DNA of 64,000 nucleotides from Trametes villosa (lineage: Eukaryota; Basidiomycota; Agaricomycetes; Polyporales; Polyporaceae), in contig PUDQ02000001.1 in assembly GCA_002964805.2 (NCBI GenBank), positions 2,814,001-2,878,000 on the forward strand. Direction: 5' to 3'. Shown piece by piece: positions 10,851-24,081 of this stretch. Numbering within the stretch: position 1 is the stretch's first letter; every line of letters begins with the position of its first letter. A program made the position numbers and the translations under genes. The notes under the pieces are model-generated. The model searched no databases, was not told where the DNA came from, and saw only the letters and a program-made list of their open reading frames with translations.

Positions 10851-13800
10851 CTAGCCCCCGATCGCCGAAATGACGAGGTCCGCGGCCGCCTGCTGCTCTG
10901 CCCGCACGCCGACCTCGAGCGTCACGCCCTGCGCCTTCGAGTACGTCATGCGACTCCTTACGAGGACCTTGCCGCCACCACCAGTGACGAGACCCGAGAG
11001 TTGCAACGTGTGTACTGTGGGGGATTGTGGGTCTTCGGTGCCGCCTAGTGGCTGCATGTTGAGGATCTCGATGACCGAATTGCATGCGGCTGTGTAGGGT
11101 CAACATCAGCACTCGCGGTCCTCCATGCGTGAGTAGCAACCTACCTTTGAGCGACTCCATTGCCGGCAGGGAGAAGGTCTCCGTGACCGACACGCCGCTG
11201 CGCATGCGGTCCCACTCGGACGCGAACGTGACGTAGCTCGGGATGATGTAGTCCGACGCGGCGAGCTCCGTCTCCTCGAGCTGGTACTCGTCCTCGTAGC
11301 CCTCCTCCTCGGGCTCGCCCGTCGACGGGTCGAGCTCCTTGCTGACGAACTTGAGGATGCACTGGAAGGACGCCTGCACGTACTCCTCGGGCGCCTCGCG
11401 CGTGAAGGACACGTACACGACGCCGGGCGCGGACGCGGTGACGGTCGGCACGGGGATGATGAAGTCCTCGACGAGGCCGGACTCGGTTTGCGGCTGCATG
11501 ATGACGGAGACCTGCTCCAGGACGGTGTCTGGTATCGTGTTGGACACGTTGAACTACAGTATCATGTTAGCGGCGCAATTAAGTGCAATTTCGAGGGTTG
11601 CGTACCTGGAACACGATGTGCTCCTTGAAGATGTGCTTGACGACCGACACCTGGTACTCCGTCTCGCTCTCGGTAAGGGGTGAGGGCTTGACGCTGCTGC
11701 TGAGCACGGGGCCATACGACGCGAGCTCGGGGACCTCCGCGAGCTGCGAGGCATAGTTGGATTGTGTTTCTGCTGCTGAAGGAGGGGGAGGCGTGGCAGC
11801 CTTCGATGTTGAGGGCACTCCGATAGTCTCGAGCGTACTGGGCCCTAAAGTGCGTACACTCAGCCAGAGTTTGAACGAGACAACATGTGATGGACATACG
11901 GGCGCTCTCTTTCGCGGCTTGCGCCTTGCTGATCTTGGGGATGGACGAGATGTCCAAAGGCTGGTCCAAAGTTTCGGGCTCGCTCAGGTATGAGACGAGT
12001 TTTGACTCGAGCGCAGCCAAAGAGTAGATCGACTCTGCTTAGGGTGAGTAAGACACTCCACAGGAAGACCAACACTACCTACCCTCTTTAACGTATGGCT
12101 GGACGAGAGGGGGTGCGCTATACACCTTGAGGTAGAGCGCGGCACGGTCACGGACCTCATCGTCGACGTCATCGAGACACCTAGAGCGAGTCAGCCACAC
12201 GCATTCCTCTTGTACTCCGCAAAACCTACCTGTTGAGGAGTACGTTGACGCTGCTGCCCAACTTCGCGTCGATGTTGTTCAAGCCAAACTTGCCTAACGC
12301 TGCGACCGCCGCGGCGCGCACCGTCGCGTTCTCGAGCACGACACGGTTGTAGATGAACCGGATGTACTTCGTCGGCTGCGGCGCCTTGGGGCCCTCCGCG
12401 CCGAGCAAGTGCAGGATGCGGACCGAGAGCTTCGTGAACTCGCAGTCCTCGATGAACTCGCACAGGTGCGAGAGCGCCTGCTCCTTGCAGTCCGCGATGA
12501 ACTTGATCATGTCGAAGATCGCCTCGACGACCGCGCGTTTGAAGTCGTAACCGCCCTCGTCGCGCAGCACGCCCGAGAGGAACGCGAGCATCGACTCGTG
12601 CTTCGCGGGGAACTTGAGGCACAGCGAGCGGATCGCGTCGACGATGATCACCTTGAACTCGTCGCTGATCTCGCTCATGAAGCCGCTGATCTGCTTCATG
12701 AGCCGGTCCACGGACGCCTCGTTGCCCGTCTTGAGCAGCGTGGTGATAGCGTAGGTGGCAACGCTGCGGTTAGGGTCCGAGATGAGGTTCTCTAGGTCGA
12801 TGTTGCATGCCGCGACGCTTGACGGGTGCGTGACGGCAAGCGCAGCGAGGGTGCGGGTGGCCGCGAACTTGAGCGTAGACTTTGGCGAGGACAGGAACAG
12901 CTGGAGGACTGTCGCCGCAGTCAGAGACAGGTTTGGCTATCGAGAGCAATGCACATACCGGCGATCGAGCGGGTCAACTGCTGGGGTGTAACATTCCTCA
13001 TCTCGCAAATGACACGGGCAGCCTCCAAGTTGACCATGTCGCTCTTGTGACGGAGCCAGCCCTCCAAGAGATCGAGCATCTGTTTCTGGACGCTGTACAC
13101 ACCCATAAGCCCTCACTCCGCACTTACACACATTGGATACGCACTTGGGATCCTCCTCCATGACCTTCGCCGCATACCGAATGAGCATGCACAGCGCCAT
13201 CGAGTTCTTCAGCGTCGTGCCCGCGCCCGACCTCCCCCCGCCGAGCTGCTGGATCATCTTCGTGACCGCCATGCGGTCCTGCTGGCGGATGAGGTACAGC
13301 AGCCCGAGCGAGTGGTACTGCGTGATGTAGCTCGTCGACGGGATCGGCTGGTAGCCCTGGTTCGCGGTCGACGCGGACCCGCCCCAGCCGAGGTACCCGC
13401 CCGAGGACGCGCTCGCGCCGAAGAACGAGGTCGACGACTTCGCGTTCACGGCCTCCTGCGCCTCGTTCACCCACCGCTTCACGACGTCCTTCGCGTGCGG
13501 GAAGAGGTGGTAGGCGGAGACGAGCGCGGCGGACGAGATCGAGGGGTTCCTGTCGACGATAGCGGCCTTGAAGAAGCGTTCCACGCCTTGCGCCATGGAC
13601 GGCTGCGTACGGCCTCAGCACCTCCAGTCCCAAAGACACACACCCTAGGGTAGGAGAAGGGGACTCACGTCGATAATCCGGCAGAGCGCACGGATAGCAT
13701 TCGGCCGGTAGATGACCTCCGAGTTGGGCTGCATGTCCTTCATGATGCTGCTCGTGACCATGATCACATCCTCAGCCGTCTCCGCGAGCTCCTTGATGGC

Positions 13801-14134
13801 GAGGTACACCATCTGGCGGAGCGCACTCTGTCAACGGCGCAACCCTGCGCGTGAGCTCCCGTCCGTCGCGCGTCCGACCAATCAGCCGAAGCAGGGCACT
13901 CACGTCCTTGTGCTGGAACAGCTTCGTCGTCCCGAAGAACAGCGTCGTCGCCTCCTGCGTGTTGAAGTTCTCCCCGACATAGAGCAGGTACACGATGCGC
14001 GTGAGCAGCGCTCTGCACTTGCGCGGGCTGATCGGGGACTCGTTGAAGACGCGGGCCTCCTGGATGACCGTCGTCTTGTTGTTGTAGTACGTGCTCAGCC
14101 CGCTCTCCTCGTCCTTTTTCGTGGCGAACGACAT
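10851..14134 (-). CDS. SEC21: Coatomer gamma subunit (COPI)
   Basis: The gamma subunit of the COPI coat, which drives retrograde transport from Golgi to endoplasmic reticulum. The start at 14134 ([17 protein letters not shown]) begins the conserved N-terminus, followed by [20 protein letters not shown] and [22 protein letters not shown], diagnostic of gamma-COP. Adaptin-type helical repeats follow ([28 protein letters not shown] [34 protein letters not shown]). The appendage domain begins near 11550 and ends with VISAIGG and a stop at 10851. An acidic Glu-rich stretch (about 11310-11260) lies in the C-terminal part. Several short introns interrupt the gene. The small exon pieces between 13600 and 13750 were not individually verified. 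Identity is secure. Confidence 0.92.
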
Positions 14135-15651
14135 GCTGGGCGCGGAGGGGGAGGGGGCGCCGTGAGGGACTCTGGTGCAGCCGACGTGGAAGGTTGTGTA
14201 CAGACTCAGTGCACCGGCGCCCACATCATCGCAACTCACCGCCCCACGTGGCGCATATATGCACGCACATCCCTCCGCGGGTTGCACATCCCTTCCGACT
14301 TTCTGTATCTACCCGAAAAGACTGCTGCCTTGAAGACAAGTTAAATTGGAGCACTATTGCCTCGGTTGATGCACGCAAGAGCTCATTCCGAATACATAAC
14401 AAGTATTATTCACTGAGCGTATGATATACACGAACGAGCTGAGCACTTGGGACACTCAGACAACCACTACGACCATCATCCTGACGTCCGTGAAGGGGAG
14501 GTATATCCGATGTTCTACACAAAGCACGACGGGGAGTGTGACTGAATATAATTGATACAACGCGTACGAGGATAGCACGCCTGGCTACCGCTGCTGGTCC
14601 GTCTATGCCGCATCCACCGCCCAACCCGCAACCACCACCACCCAACCACCGGGGACTCCCAGCGCGCGTCAGCCGCGAGGGATGGACCACAAGCCCCAGC
14701 TCGCGGCGATCCCTCCACGACGTCGCTGACCGCGATCCGACCGACCCCTGCCATCCACCAGACGCGGCGCCCTCTCTCTTCCAACTCGCCCTCGACGAGG
14801 CCCGTCCGCGGGAGGGACAGGCCACCGAAGAGGTGGAGGAGAGAGGAATCAAGAGATCCAGCAACCGCACCGAGGCGTATACAAGACGAGGCGTGGGGGG
14901 ATAACGAGAATAGGAAGGGGAAATTAAGGAGGGGATGGGCGCGCGTAGCGCATAGCGGCCGTGTAGAAGGGAGCAACGACGCAAGCGGGATGGGAGTGAA
15001 TATATACAGGGAGAACGTGGGTGAAGGCGTGATGATGCGTGCAATGTGGTGGTGAAGTGTGTAGGTCATGAGGAGGTGAGGGGCATTGCATCACGAAGTA
15101 CGGCGCAGGGGGTGGAAATATGTGGCGATGGGGATGAGGCGGCCGCCCCGAGGACCCCTTGCGCATGCGCGGGGAGCCCGGGTTGGCGTGAAAGAAAATA
15201 GCGTCCGTAGTAGAAAGAGAACCTGGCGACTTGGCGGCGCGTGTCGGGTGCGCGATCTTGACGCTGCACCCGGTTCGTGGATCGTGGGTATGCGCGAGAG
15301 ACCGAACCAATCGACGAGGGGAGGGGAGGGGCCGGTAGTGTTGATGCGCGAGCCAGGGCCAACCGCCGCAGAAAGCGGCGAGTCGACCGCAGGAACGGGG
15401 CCCGCGCGACCGTCCATCTTCATCCCCCCACGTCTTGCTCCCGCGACGTGCTCCTACGACCAGCGAACCACCGACTCGCTCCACCCACACGAGCGACGCG
15501 ACCGACCAGAGACTGTCCGACATCCGAGGCATCCATACCGTTGGCAGCGAACCAAAACCGAGCGCACCATGCATCTGCCCTCCGCCCCCCGTGCTCGGTC
15601 GGACCCGGACGTGCTACGAAGACGTCTTCCTTCTCATGGCAAGGGAGGCGT
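14135..15651. other. Non-coding stretch between coatomer gamma 5' end and CK1 3' end
   Basis: About 1.5 kb with the coatomer gamma promoter on its left side and the casein kinase 3' region on its right. Long open frames on both strands (for example 15086-15655 plus, 14924-15574 minus) are Pro/Arg/Ser-rich, overlap each other and lack domains, as expected for GC-rich chance frames. Confidence 0.4.
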
Positions 15652-16929
15652 TTAGTACTCGTCACGACGCATGCGCTGCTGGCCGACGGCACCGGCGGCG
15701 GCCGCTGCCTGCTGCTGTTGGCGGGTGTGGGAACGCAGCCTAGACCCAGTAAGTAAAAGTAGGGGCGAACCTTAGTTACGCCTGGAACTCACATCCTGTC
15801 GCTGACGCGGTGCTCCTCTTCTTCCTGGAGGACCTTGCGACGGCCCGCGGTCGCCTTGTTGCTCGAGCTGGCGCCCTCGTCCATCGCGCGCTGCATGCTC
15901 CAGTCGAAGACGTAGTCGTACTGGTAGCCCTCGCGAACGAAGAGGTCCCGGAAGAGCTTGCGCAGGTACGAGTAATCGGGCTTGTCGTCGAAGCGGAGCG
16001 CCCGGGTGTAGTTCAAAAAGATGCCGAACTCGTTGGGGAAACCGCGGCACAACAGGTCGGTGGGCGTAGTCATCTTCTTCTCCATAATCCGGTCGTACTT
16101 CTGCTTCTTCGTCGCAGCCTTGAGACCCTGCCACGGGAGCGAGCCGCGGAGGAAGTACATGAGCACGTAAGCCAGGGACTCGAGATCATCCCGGCGAGCC
16201 TGCTCAACGCCCAAGTGGGTGTTGATGGACGTGTAGCGGGCGGTCCCGGTCAGGTTCTTGTTCTCCCTGTAGGGGATGTGGAGGTGCGTCTTGGGGTCGC
16301 GGTACTTCTTCGCAAGACCGAAATCGATGACGTTGACCTGGTTGCCGCGCTTTCCAATGCCCATAAGGAAGTTGTCGGGCTTGATGTCGCGGTGAATGAA
16401 GTTACGCGAGTGGATGTACTCGATACGGGAGATCTGCACGGCGTGGCGCATTAGTACGGCATACATGCTGGAACCGAAACATGACGAAGATCATGGAACA
16501 ACACGCACAAGTTGATCGGCCAAAAGGAGGACGGTCTTCAGGCTGAACTTGCGGTGGCAGAAGTTGAAGAGATCCTCGAGAGAGGGCCCGAGGAGATCGA
16601 TGACCATCGCATTGTAGTCACATTCCGTCCCGAACCAACGAACGAAGGGGACGCCAACACCGCCGGCAAGGGTCTTGTAGACCTTGGACTCGTACTCGAG
16701 CTGAGGGTGCTTGGCCTTGACTGACTCGAGCTTGATGGCGACCTCCTCTCCGGAAATGATGTTGATTCCGAGGTAGATGTCACCTGCAACGAAAGCACGC
16801 GCATAAGCACCACTAAACCCGCCGAGATGACCTCTGTTACGCACCGAAGGAGCCCGAACCAATCTTCTTGCCCAACCTGTACTTGCCGCCAACACGAAGG
16901 TCGAGGCGGTGAGAGGATGAATCGGCCAT
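15652..16929 (-). CDS. Casein kinase I (delta/epsilon, Hrr25-like)
   Basis: A CK1 Ser/Thr protein kinase. The start at 16929 encodes [20 protein letters not shown], the standard N-terminus, and continues into the Gly loop [15 protein letters not shown] holds the ATP-binding Lys, and [13 protein letters not shown] is the CK1 hallmark. The catalytic loop reads [12 protein letters not shown], the metal site [10 protein letters not shown] and the substrate-recognition region [14 protein letters not shown]. The kinase domain is followed by a short tail ending with a Gln/Ala run and RRDEY at 15652; the final intron (about 15792-15740) joins HRVSDRM to LRSHTR. The tail is much shorter than in the palmitoylated Yck type, so this is the Hrr25-like nuclear/cytoplasmic class, with roles in DNA repair, endocytosis, ribosome maturation and meiosis in yeasts. 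Introns are short and canonical. Confidence 0.93.
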
Positions 16930-18481
16930 TGATGGTTCAGATGATTATAGAGTGAGACAGATCTGGAGAGGATGGGAGGTCAGTACGTCGAGATGGTAGG
17001 CGAGAGGAGAAAGGAGATGAAGAGCGTGGAGGTGGGGGATTTAAGGGGTCGGAAGAGGGGAAGGGAGCGGAGTGGTTGGAAAGCGAAGACGTCCTGGGAA
17101 CACCGAGCACAGCACGGGCGCAGCCGCCTGCGAAGCCAAGGGTGCCCAAAGGGTTCCGCCGGAGACTAGGAAAGCTTGCAGGATCTTTACGTGCACCGGG
17201 CGGCCTCGGCTGGAGGACAAAGCCGGGCGGCGCGGAGACCGCGAGGCAGCGACGGGTGGGGGAGGGCGGCCACGAGCTGGAGACTGGAGATGAAGAGATA
17301 CTCACGGAGAATGAAGCGGATAGCGGTATGCGTGGGGCAGATGTGGGAGAGAGAAGGAGGAAGCGGGAAGGGAGACTTTATGAGGGCGGAGGGGACGAGC
17401 ACAAGGCAGGAGGAAGAGAGCGCAGGGCGACGGCGCTGACCTGGTGGCGGACACAGCACCGTGGGAATGTGCTGGATTCACCGCGCAACACGCCACCCCG
17501 GCCCATCGATCGTCTTTTCCTCCTCCCCTCGACTCCCGCGCGCATCTCCCTCCGTGCCCTCCCCGACGTTCGCTGCTCACGCTGCTGCCACCCCACCCGC
17601 TGTCCTGCGCACGCTGCTCGCCGCAACACAGACCCTGCACACGCCCGAAAGGGGCCCTAGATCCGTCCAGCGTCTCGCAGCAGCATTCATTACTCAACCG
17701 CCTCGCTCTGCTGACCGGCCTTCCTCGAGCCCCACGCTCACGGCTCGAGCCCACACGGCCCTCCTTGTCTCGGTCTCTGACGCCCCCCGGCCGCTCAATC
17801 TCAGTCTCTCCGGGAGAAGATCGACCGCATTTGTCTTGGGCGCCGTCGGCCGGCCTGCTGCCCCTTCTTCGCGTGCTTCTGCCTCCGGCCGGCTTACTGT
17901 TGCTCACCTCCGTCGGGAGCGGCGTCAACATGCGCAGACGGCTGGACGCTCGTACCGCCTCTCATCTTCTGACTCCGCCATTCCAGCGCCTTCCTCGCAT
18001 ACAAAGTTGCCTGCAGCATCATACGGAAACAACCCAGGAACCGCAGCCTTCGAGTAGGCTTCACACTCTACGTCATTCCACACGTTTTGTCTGATGTTGC
18101 CGCCGCTTCGTCCGCTATGTGTCCTTGACGATATATATGGCATGTACCTGATGACCCTCCTGCCCGAGTGAATTGCTTATGACCTCAAGCCGTCCAGCAT
18201 TCCGTCTGCATGACATACAGTGACGCAGCTACCGCTCACTAGGAAACTACGCCCTACCAGTTGGACCTTATCTCGTTTGGGCACCCGCATGCGTCAATGG
18301 GCTGATCCGGGGCTCCGCCTCCAGGCTGCGCTAAAGACAACATCGAACCGTACCATAACTCAGCTCGGCGGTCATCTCGTCGTCCAGCTCGTAGCCTGGC
18401 TCCAAGGGTGCGATCTCGCTGCAACGCAGACGCCATCGAAACGAACGGGAGAGAAGCACATTGCTAAGTACACATGGCCCG
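16930..18481. other. Long upstream region of casein kinase I
   Basis: About 1.5 kb upstream of the kinase start. It is purine-rich on the plus strand next to the start codon, as often seen for pyrimidine-rich leaders of strongly expressed fungal genes read on the minus strand. Plus and minus open frames between 17300 and 18090 overlap one another, are Ser/Pro/Arg-rich and have no domain support, so I call no gene here. Confidence 0.35.
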
Positions 18482-18756
18482 ATGCTTGTGGTCGCTTACA
18501 GCACTTCGAACAGACACTACCAAGCATTCTGTGCCTACACTGTATGTTCCGCGAGTAATAACAAGGCCATCACTGTCAACCCCGCTGACAGCCAGGTGCC
18601 CGAGCTTCAGATTCCGTCTCCGTTGGGCAGTGCACGGCGTCGTCGGACTGCCTGAATTACCAACGCTCCGGCTCCTACAGCCCGACGTGGCGAATCTGCG
18701 AAGATAACTGCTTCCCCTTCCAAGGTGTCATGCATGCCATCGCTTCCGTGAGCTGA
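18482..18756 (+). CDS. Possible small two-exon cysteine-containing protein
   Basis: A tentative 74-residue product from exons 18482-18541 and 18592-18756. The 50 nt intron has a GTATGT donor, a CGCTGAC branch-like site and a CAG acceptor. Exon 2 encodes a Cys-spaced run (GQCTASSDCLNYQ, then WRICEDNCFPF) that looks like part of a small disulfide-rich protein, and the frame then reaches TGA. The first exon has no recognisable signal peptide; the AG just inside it (GCTTACAG) could instead be an acceptor from a further upstream exon that would carry one. I recognise no family. Evidence is limited to splice signals and Cys spacing. Confidence 0.25.
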
Positions 18757-19395
18757 TTGAAGCGTTGTATGAGAATATATCACCGTCAAGATGGGGGACC
18801 AGCGGGTGAGCACGGTCTTGCAGGCCCGCTTCAATCCCCCTCAACCTGTTCAGACGCTGCGACCAGCCTGTGTGTTTGGTGGTTTCACATCCTCCAACTT
18901 TGTTATGTTGTAGCAGATGCCGCACGGCTGCCGAGCGCGCGCCCCGTAATAGACGTACGCGAATGGCTTGTGCCCGACGGCCGCCGGTGGGCCGATGATG
19001 TTGAGCGTGTTGGGCTCGTTGAGGAGAGCACAGAGTTCGGAAACGAGAGAGGTGTTATCGGCATGGCGTGCGGCGGGGGATGGGAGAGCAACGGCAACCG
19101 CAGTAGGGTGATGTGCCGCCAAGCCGAGAAAGGCAAGAGGAATTGGTGCCGGTCAGAGTTGCAGATCACGCAGGCCATCTTCCCTCCCTTCTCCTTCTCA
19201 CCGCCTGCCTTGCTCTTTCTTCCGCTCTCCCATCTCCCCTGCCTCCGCGGGACCCGTCGCTCTCTCTCGGTCGTTCCCTGGTGGTTCCGTCGTGCAGCAG
19301 AGACAGTCGCTCATTCACCACCTCGTTCATTTCCCGGCTAACGCCCGGTATCCAACCACACAAGCCCACCCAAACCCCCCTCATACCCCGCGGAC
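18757..19395. promoter_or_regulatory. Upstream region of chitin synthase
   Basis: Pyrimidine-rich tracts at 19180-19390 directly precede the chitin synthase start and probably form its promoter and leader. No gene is supported in this stretch. Confidence 0.4.
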
Positions 19396-22300
19396 ATGGC
19401 TTATCGTCCACAACACGACCCCTACGCAAACGCGTACCCCGACTTTCCCCCGGCCGGCGCACCCCAAGCTGCGCCCAACTACGCCTACCCGCAGGCCCCC
19501 CAGCCTGCCCCGCAACAGCACTACCAGCAGCATGATTACCCGCAGCACGACTACGTCCAGCAGCACGAGTACGACGCGCAGTCGAACTGGGAGACCAAGT
19601 CGACCAAGTCGTACACAAGCACGTACACCGGCTCGCAGGTGCACCTCAACCCGCAGGAGATGAGCCAGGTGTCGGTCCCGCCCATGCCCGCGCTTCCGTA
19701 CCAGCAGCCGATGGCGAACTACCCGCCCCAGCAGCGCCCGGGCATGCTGTCCCCGCAGAGCAGCGCCGGGTGGTCCACCGCGCGCGAGAAGCTCATGAAG
19801 CGCCGCTCGGTCCGCCAGGTCGAGCTCAAGGAGGGCAACCTCGTGCTCGACATGCAGGTGCCGTCGCACATCGTGCCGAAGGGTATGGACAACATCGAGG
19901 AGATGACGAAGCTCCGGTACACCGCGGCGACGTGCGACCCGGACGACTTCATGCGTGAGAAGTACTCGCTACGCCCGTACCTAATGGGCCGCCGCACGGA
20001 GCTGTTCATCGTGATGACCATGTACAACGAGGACGAGGTGCTGTTCACCCGCACTATGAACGCGTACGGATCTTCCCATGTCAGGATGAATGCACGCAGT
20101 CGCTCAATTGACGCTTTCCCTGTAGCGTGCTGAAGAATGTCGCGCACCTGTGCAGCAGGAACAAGTCGAAGATGTGGGGCCCTGACGGCTGGAAGAAAGT
20201 CGTCGTCTGCGTCGTCTCCGACGGCCGGAGCAAGATCAACAAGCGCACCCTGCAGGTCCTTACGCTCGTACGTCTGTTCCGCGGAGATTGCGCGCGAGCT
20301 GCGATAGCTAACGGCGCGTGCAGATGGGCTGCTACCAGGAGGGAGTCGCCAAGGACTCCATCGCAGGGAAGGACGTGACGGCGCACATCTTCGAGTGAAT
20401 TCCCCGTAACTCCGACTGATCGAGCGACCCTGCTGACGGCTGCCGGCTGCGCCAGGTTCACCTCCAACGTCGTGGTCTCCGAGCGCGGCGAGGTCTCGCA
20501 GGGCGCGTGCCCCGTCCAGATCATCTTCTGCTTGAAGGAGCAGAACAAGAAGAAGCTGAACAGGTGGGCCTATCGATGGTGCGCAGCATTCTGGCGCCTG
20601 TGCTGATTGCACCCGTTCAGTCACCGTTGGTTCTTCAACGCGTTCGGCCCCCTGGTTCAGCCCAACGGTATGCCTCGTGTTGTGACAGGGGCTTCGACAG
20701 CTATTGATATGTGGGAACAGTCTGCATCCTGCTCGATGTTGGCACCAAGCCGACGGGCACCTCCATCTACGAGCTCTGGAAATGTAGGTCTCCCTGCCTG
20801 ACGTGGTCCTTGAGGCACTTGTTGACACTTTGCAGGCTTCGACAAGCACTCCGGTGTTGGCGGTGCATGTGGAGAGTGAGTGCTGAGTACAGCTTGTTAT
20901 ACGAACACGCCCTCACCTCTGGACAGGATTTGCGTCGACACTGGCAAGGGATGTTCCCTGTTGCTCAAGAGCCCGCTCGCCGCTTCCCAGAACTTCGAGG
21001 TTTGTCTACGCTTCACAACTTCATTCAGAGCCGAGAAACTGAGTATCTGTCAATCGTTCACAGTACAAGATGTCTAACATCCTGGACAAGCCACTCGAGA
21101 GTGTCTTCGGCTACATCAGTGTGCTGCCCGGTGCCTTCAGCGCGTACCGCTACAAGGCGCTCCAGAACGGTCCCGACGGCAAGGGCCCCCTCGCGTCTTA
21201 CTTCAGGGGTGAGACTATGCACGGTGGTTCCAGTGATGCCGGCCTGTTCGGTATGTTTGCATGCATTACTCGATGTTGGCCGGTAATTCAGTATCCCTTA
21301 CAGAGCGGAACATGTACCTCGCTGAGGATCGTATCCTCTGTTTCGAGATCGTCACCAAGAAGCGCGAGGCCTGGACGTGAGTGGCTATATCCCAGTTGCC
21401 GTATTCTTGTGTTCACAATCCCTCCAGCCTGAAGTACGTCAAGAGCGCGAAGGCGGCAACGGATGTACCCACCACCGTTCCCGAGTTCATCTCCCAGCGT
21501 CGTCGCTGGTTGAACGGTTCTCTGTTCGCATCCGTCCACGCTACGGTGTTCTGGTTCCGCATCTGGACATCTGGTCAGAACTTCTTCCGGAAGATCATCC
21601 TCCAGGTCCGTCGCCGTTCCCATTGACGTCGTCGCCCGTTATACCCGTCTAACCTGGTCGCTGCGCAGATCGAGTTCATCTACAACGCGATTCAGCTCAT
21701 CTTCACATGGACGTCTCTGGCGAACTTCTACCTGGCATTCTTCTTCGTGAGTCTCCCTCGCCGAAAACGCCGTGCAGAGTGCGGGGTCGCTGACGCGCTT
21801 GGGAATCGCAGCTGGTCTCCTCGGCAACGGCTGACGTCGACAACGACGCGTTTAACTTCCTGTCGCGCGGTGCTGGCCCCGAAGTCTTCGAGGTCTTCCT
21901 CAAGGTAAGATGCGCTCTCATCCGCTCCCAGGCCGCCAGTGTACTGACCGCAGTGTGCGACAGCTGTACCTCGGTCTGATCTTCATCATCCTCGTCTGTT
22001 CGCTTGGCAACCGTCCGCAGGGCTCGAAGTGGACGTACACCGTCTGCATCGTGCTGTTCGGTCTCTGCAATGTCATCACGTTGTAAGTGTTTCGTATCTC
22101 CGTTGAGCGTGGGTTGTGATTGACGGGCCGGGTATGCCCGAAGATGGTGCGCTGGCTACACGGTCTACATGGCTGTGCCCCATAGCATCGACGGCTGGAA
22201 GAACTTCCCTCAGTATGTGGTATTCCCTCTCATACCCCGCTAGGAACGGATGAGGCTGACTCGGCGACTTCCAGCCTTGTGGAGACGAACGCGACGTTCC

Positions 22301-23136
22301 GCGACATCGTCATCTCGCTCGCTGCGACCTACGGTCTCTACTTCTTCGGCTCGATCATCCACCTCGAGCCATGGCACATGTTCACCTCGTTCATCCAGTA
22401 CATGTTCTTCCTGCCTAGCTGTAAGCATCCGTCCATGTTTAGCGCAAACATCCCGCTCACATCTGTGCTATAGACGTCAACATCCTCAGTACGTTGAAGA
22501 GTATTTGTCCGGGGGAGTCATACTGACATTATCCTCCAGTGATGTACGCCATGTGCAACCTCCACGATGTCACCTGGGGTACCAAGGGTGACAACGGTTC
22601 CTCCAAGGACCTCGGTGGAGCGAAGAAGGTCAAGGGCGAGGGCGGCAAGGATGTCCTTGAGGTTGAGCTCCCGACCGCACGTGAGGATGTCGACCAGATG
22701 TGGTCTGCGTCCCGCACTGCGCTCTCCTTCAAGCCCCCGGAGGAGAAGGAGCACCGTGATGCCGCGACCAAGCAGGCCGACCACGACCGCAACAGCCGTA
22801 CGAACGTCGTCCTCGCATGGGTCGGCACAAACATGTAAGCGCCGAAATATACTGTGTCCAGGACACAAGATGCTGATGCTGTGATAGCTTCATGATCCTG
22901 GTCTTCACTTCCACCGCGTTTACGAAATGGGTGAAGGACCACGTCAACTCGACATCCGACGCGACGTTCAACCCCTACCTTACCTTCCTCTTCTACTGCC
23001 TGTACGTCTCTTCTCCTCATTGGCTCCTTATTGCTGCCACCGTACTGACTGAATAACGCGCTGCAGGGCTGGTCTCTCTGCGATCCGCTTCGTGGGCTCT
23101 ACCCTCTATCTGCTTCTGCGTCTCGTCGGCCTCTGA
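19396..23136 (+). CDS. Chitin synthase, family 1 (class I-III type)
   Basis: A membrane-bound processive glycosyltransferase that polymerises N-acetylglucosamine into cell-wall chitin. The start at 19396 ([17 protein letters not shown]) opens a Pro/Gln/Tyr-rich disordered tail of about 140 residues. The chitin synthase N-terminal region follows with [20 protein letters not shown] and then [12 protein letters not shown]. Catalytic features include [14 protein letters not shown], the acceptor-site AEDR in a short exon near 21320, and the QRRRW product-binding motif at 21495-21509. The C-terminal half has several transmembrane segments and ends LLLRLVGL with a stop at 23134-23136. At least a dozen short introns split the gene. 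The absence of a myosin motor and the short tail place it in the family-1 enzymes; the exact class needs a tree. Confidence 0.93.
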
Positions 23137-24081
23137 TGGGCCCCATAACTTAATCCCCCGGATTCTCGGCCTTCCCCGCCCCCGCCCCTTCCCTCTTCTT
23201 GTTCTGATTCGCGTGCGGAGTTGAGTGCGTGGCACTGGCGCGATGGACCGGATTCGCTGTGTATTTCTTGTACGTATATTGCCTTCGCCGCTCCCCGCGC
23301 GCTACTCTCGGGCGTGCCGTAGGCTGAGGCAGTCGGTATCGGTGGCGTCGCGGGTTCGGTGCACATACTTGGCTTCTTACGCGCTGCGGCGAGAGATGGG
23401 TGAATCGAAGGCGGGTCGCCGCCGCCCCTTGTGATCATATAGTGCGTGAATTCGAATGTACTTTGGAGAATATACCCTGCTCTATTCTCTCTCGCTTCGC
23501 AGGCCTCGTACGGGCTGATCCGCGCGCCCTGCTGTGCATCGCCACTCGTGATGTTGGGAGTGCGACACCCGCGGCGGCTGGGTGTGCTCGTCCAGGTACG
23601 CCGCTGCAGCCCGCTGAGTGGACATAGCCGGCTCCTTTGACTTCGGACCAGGCTGCTCTGCGAGGGGCATACGAGGTGAGGCGTATGCTATGCATAATGG
23701 AGCTCCGTACATAATGCTGAATTGCCAGTAGGTGTTCGCGCGCGCATCTGCACTTCGCCAGACGGCGTTAGCAACTCAGCAGCTTCAATACCACTTGGAC
23801 AACTGCACGGCGGAGCGCTGAAGAAGGGGGCGCGTTCGCGCTTCTCCCAGCGATCTCACATGCAGCGCAGATGCAATTTGCATGTAGAGTGGTCTCCATG
23901 CTGTTAGCCGTACTCCTCTGCCGAGAGGGCTGAAGACGAGGAGGATAAAAGGCCACCAGACTTGCAGGACGTTCTCATCAGTCCCCTCACTCCCAGCCAC
24001 TCCCCAGCTCCCCGTAGCAGCACCCGCCTAACCCACCACTACGCTCCCGTCAAAACCCCCACCTACCATCAGCTCGCTACG
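23137..24081. other. Chitin synthase 3' flank and alcohol dehydrogenase promoter
   Basis: A 945 bp spacer between two plus-strand genes. The right end holds a TATA-like GATAAAAGG at 23943-23951, about 135 bp before the dehydrogenase start. No supported gene. Confidence 0.4.
23943..23951 (+). promoter_or_regulatory. TATA-like box of the alcohol dehydrogenase gene
   Basis: GATAAAAGG located about 130 bp upstream of the ATG at 24082, a plausible position allowing for a leader of roughly 100 nt. Confidence 0.35.

Noticed and set aside
14406..15655. Several long frames between coatomer gamma and casein kinase I
   Set aside because: Frames compete on both strands and are Pro/His/Arg-rich; nothing resembles a folded protein.
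17302..18094. Overlapping frames of about 200 codons on both strands
   Set aside because: No domains, no consistent splice sites, and they overlap each other in the upstream region of casein kinase I.
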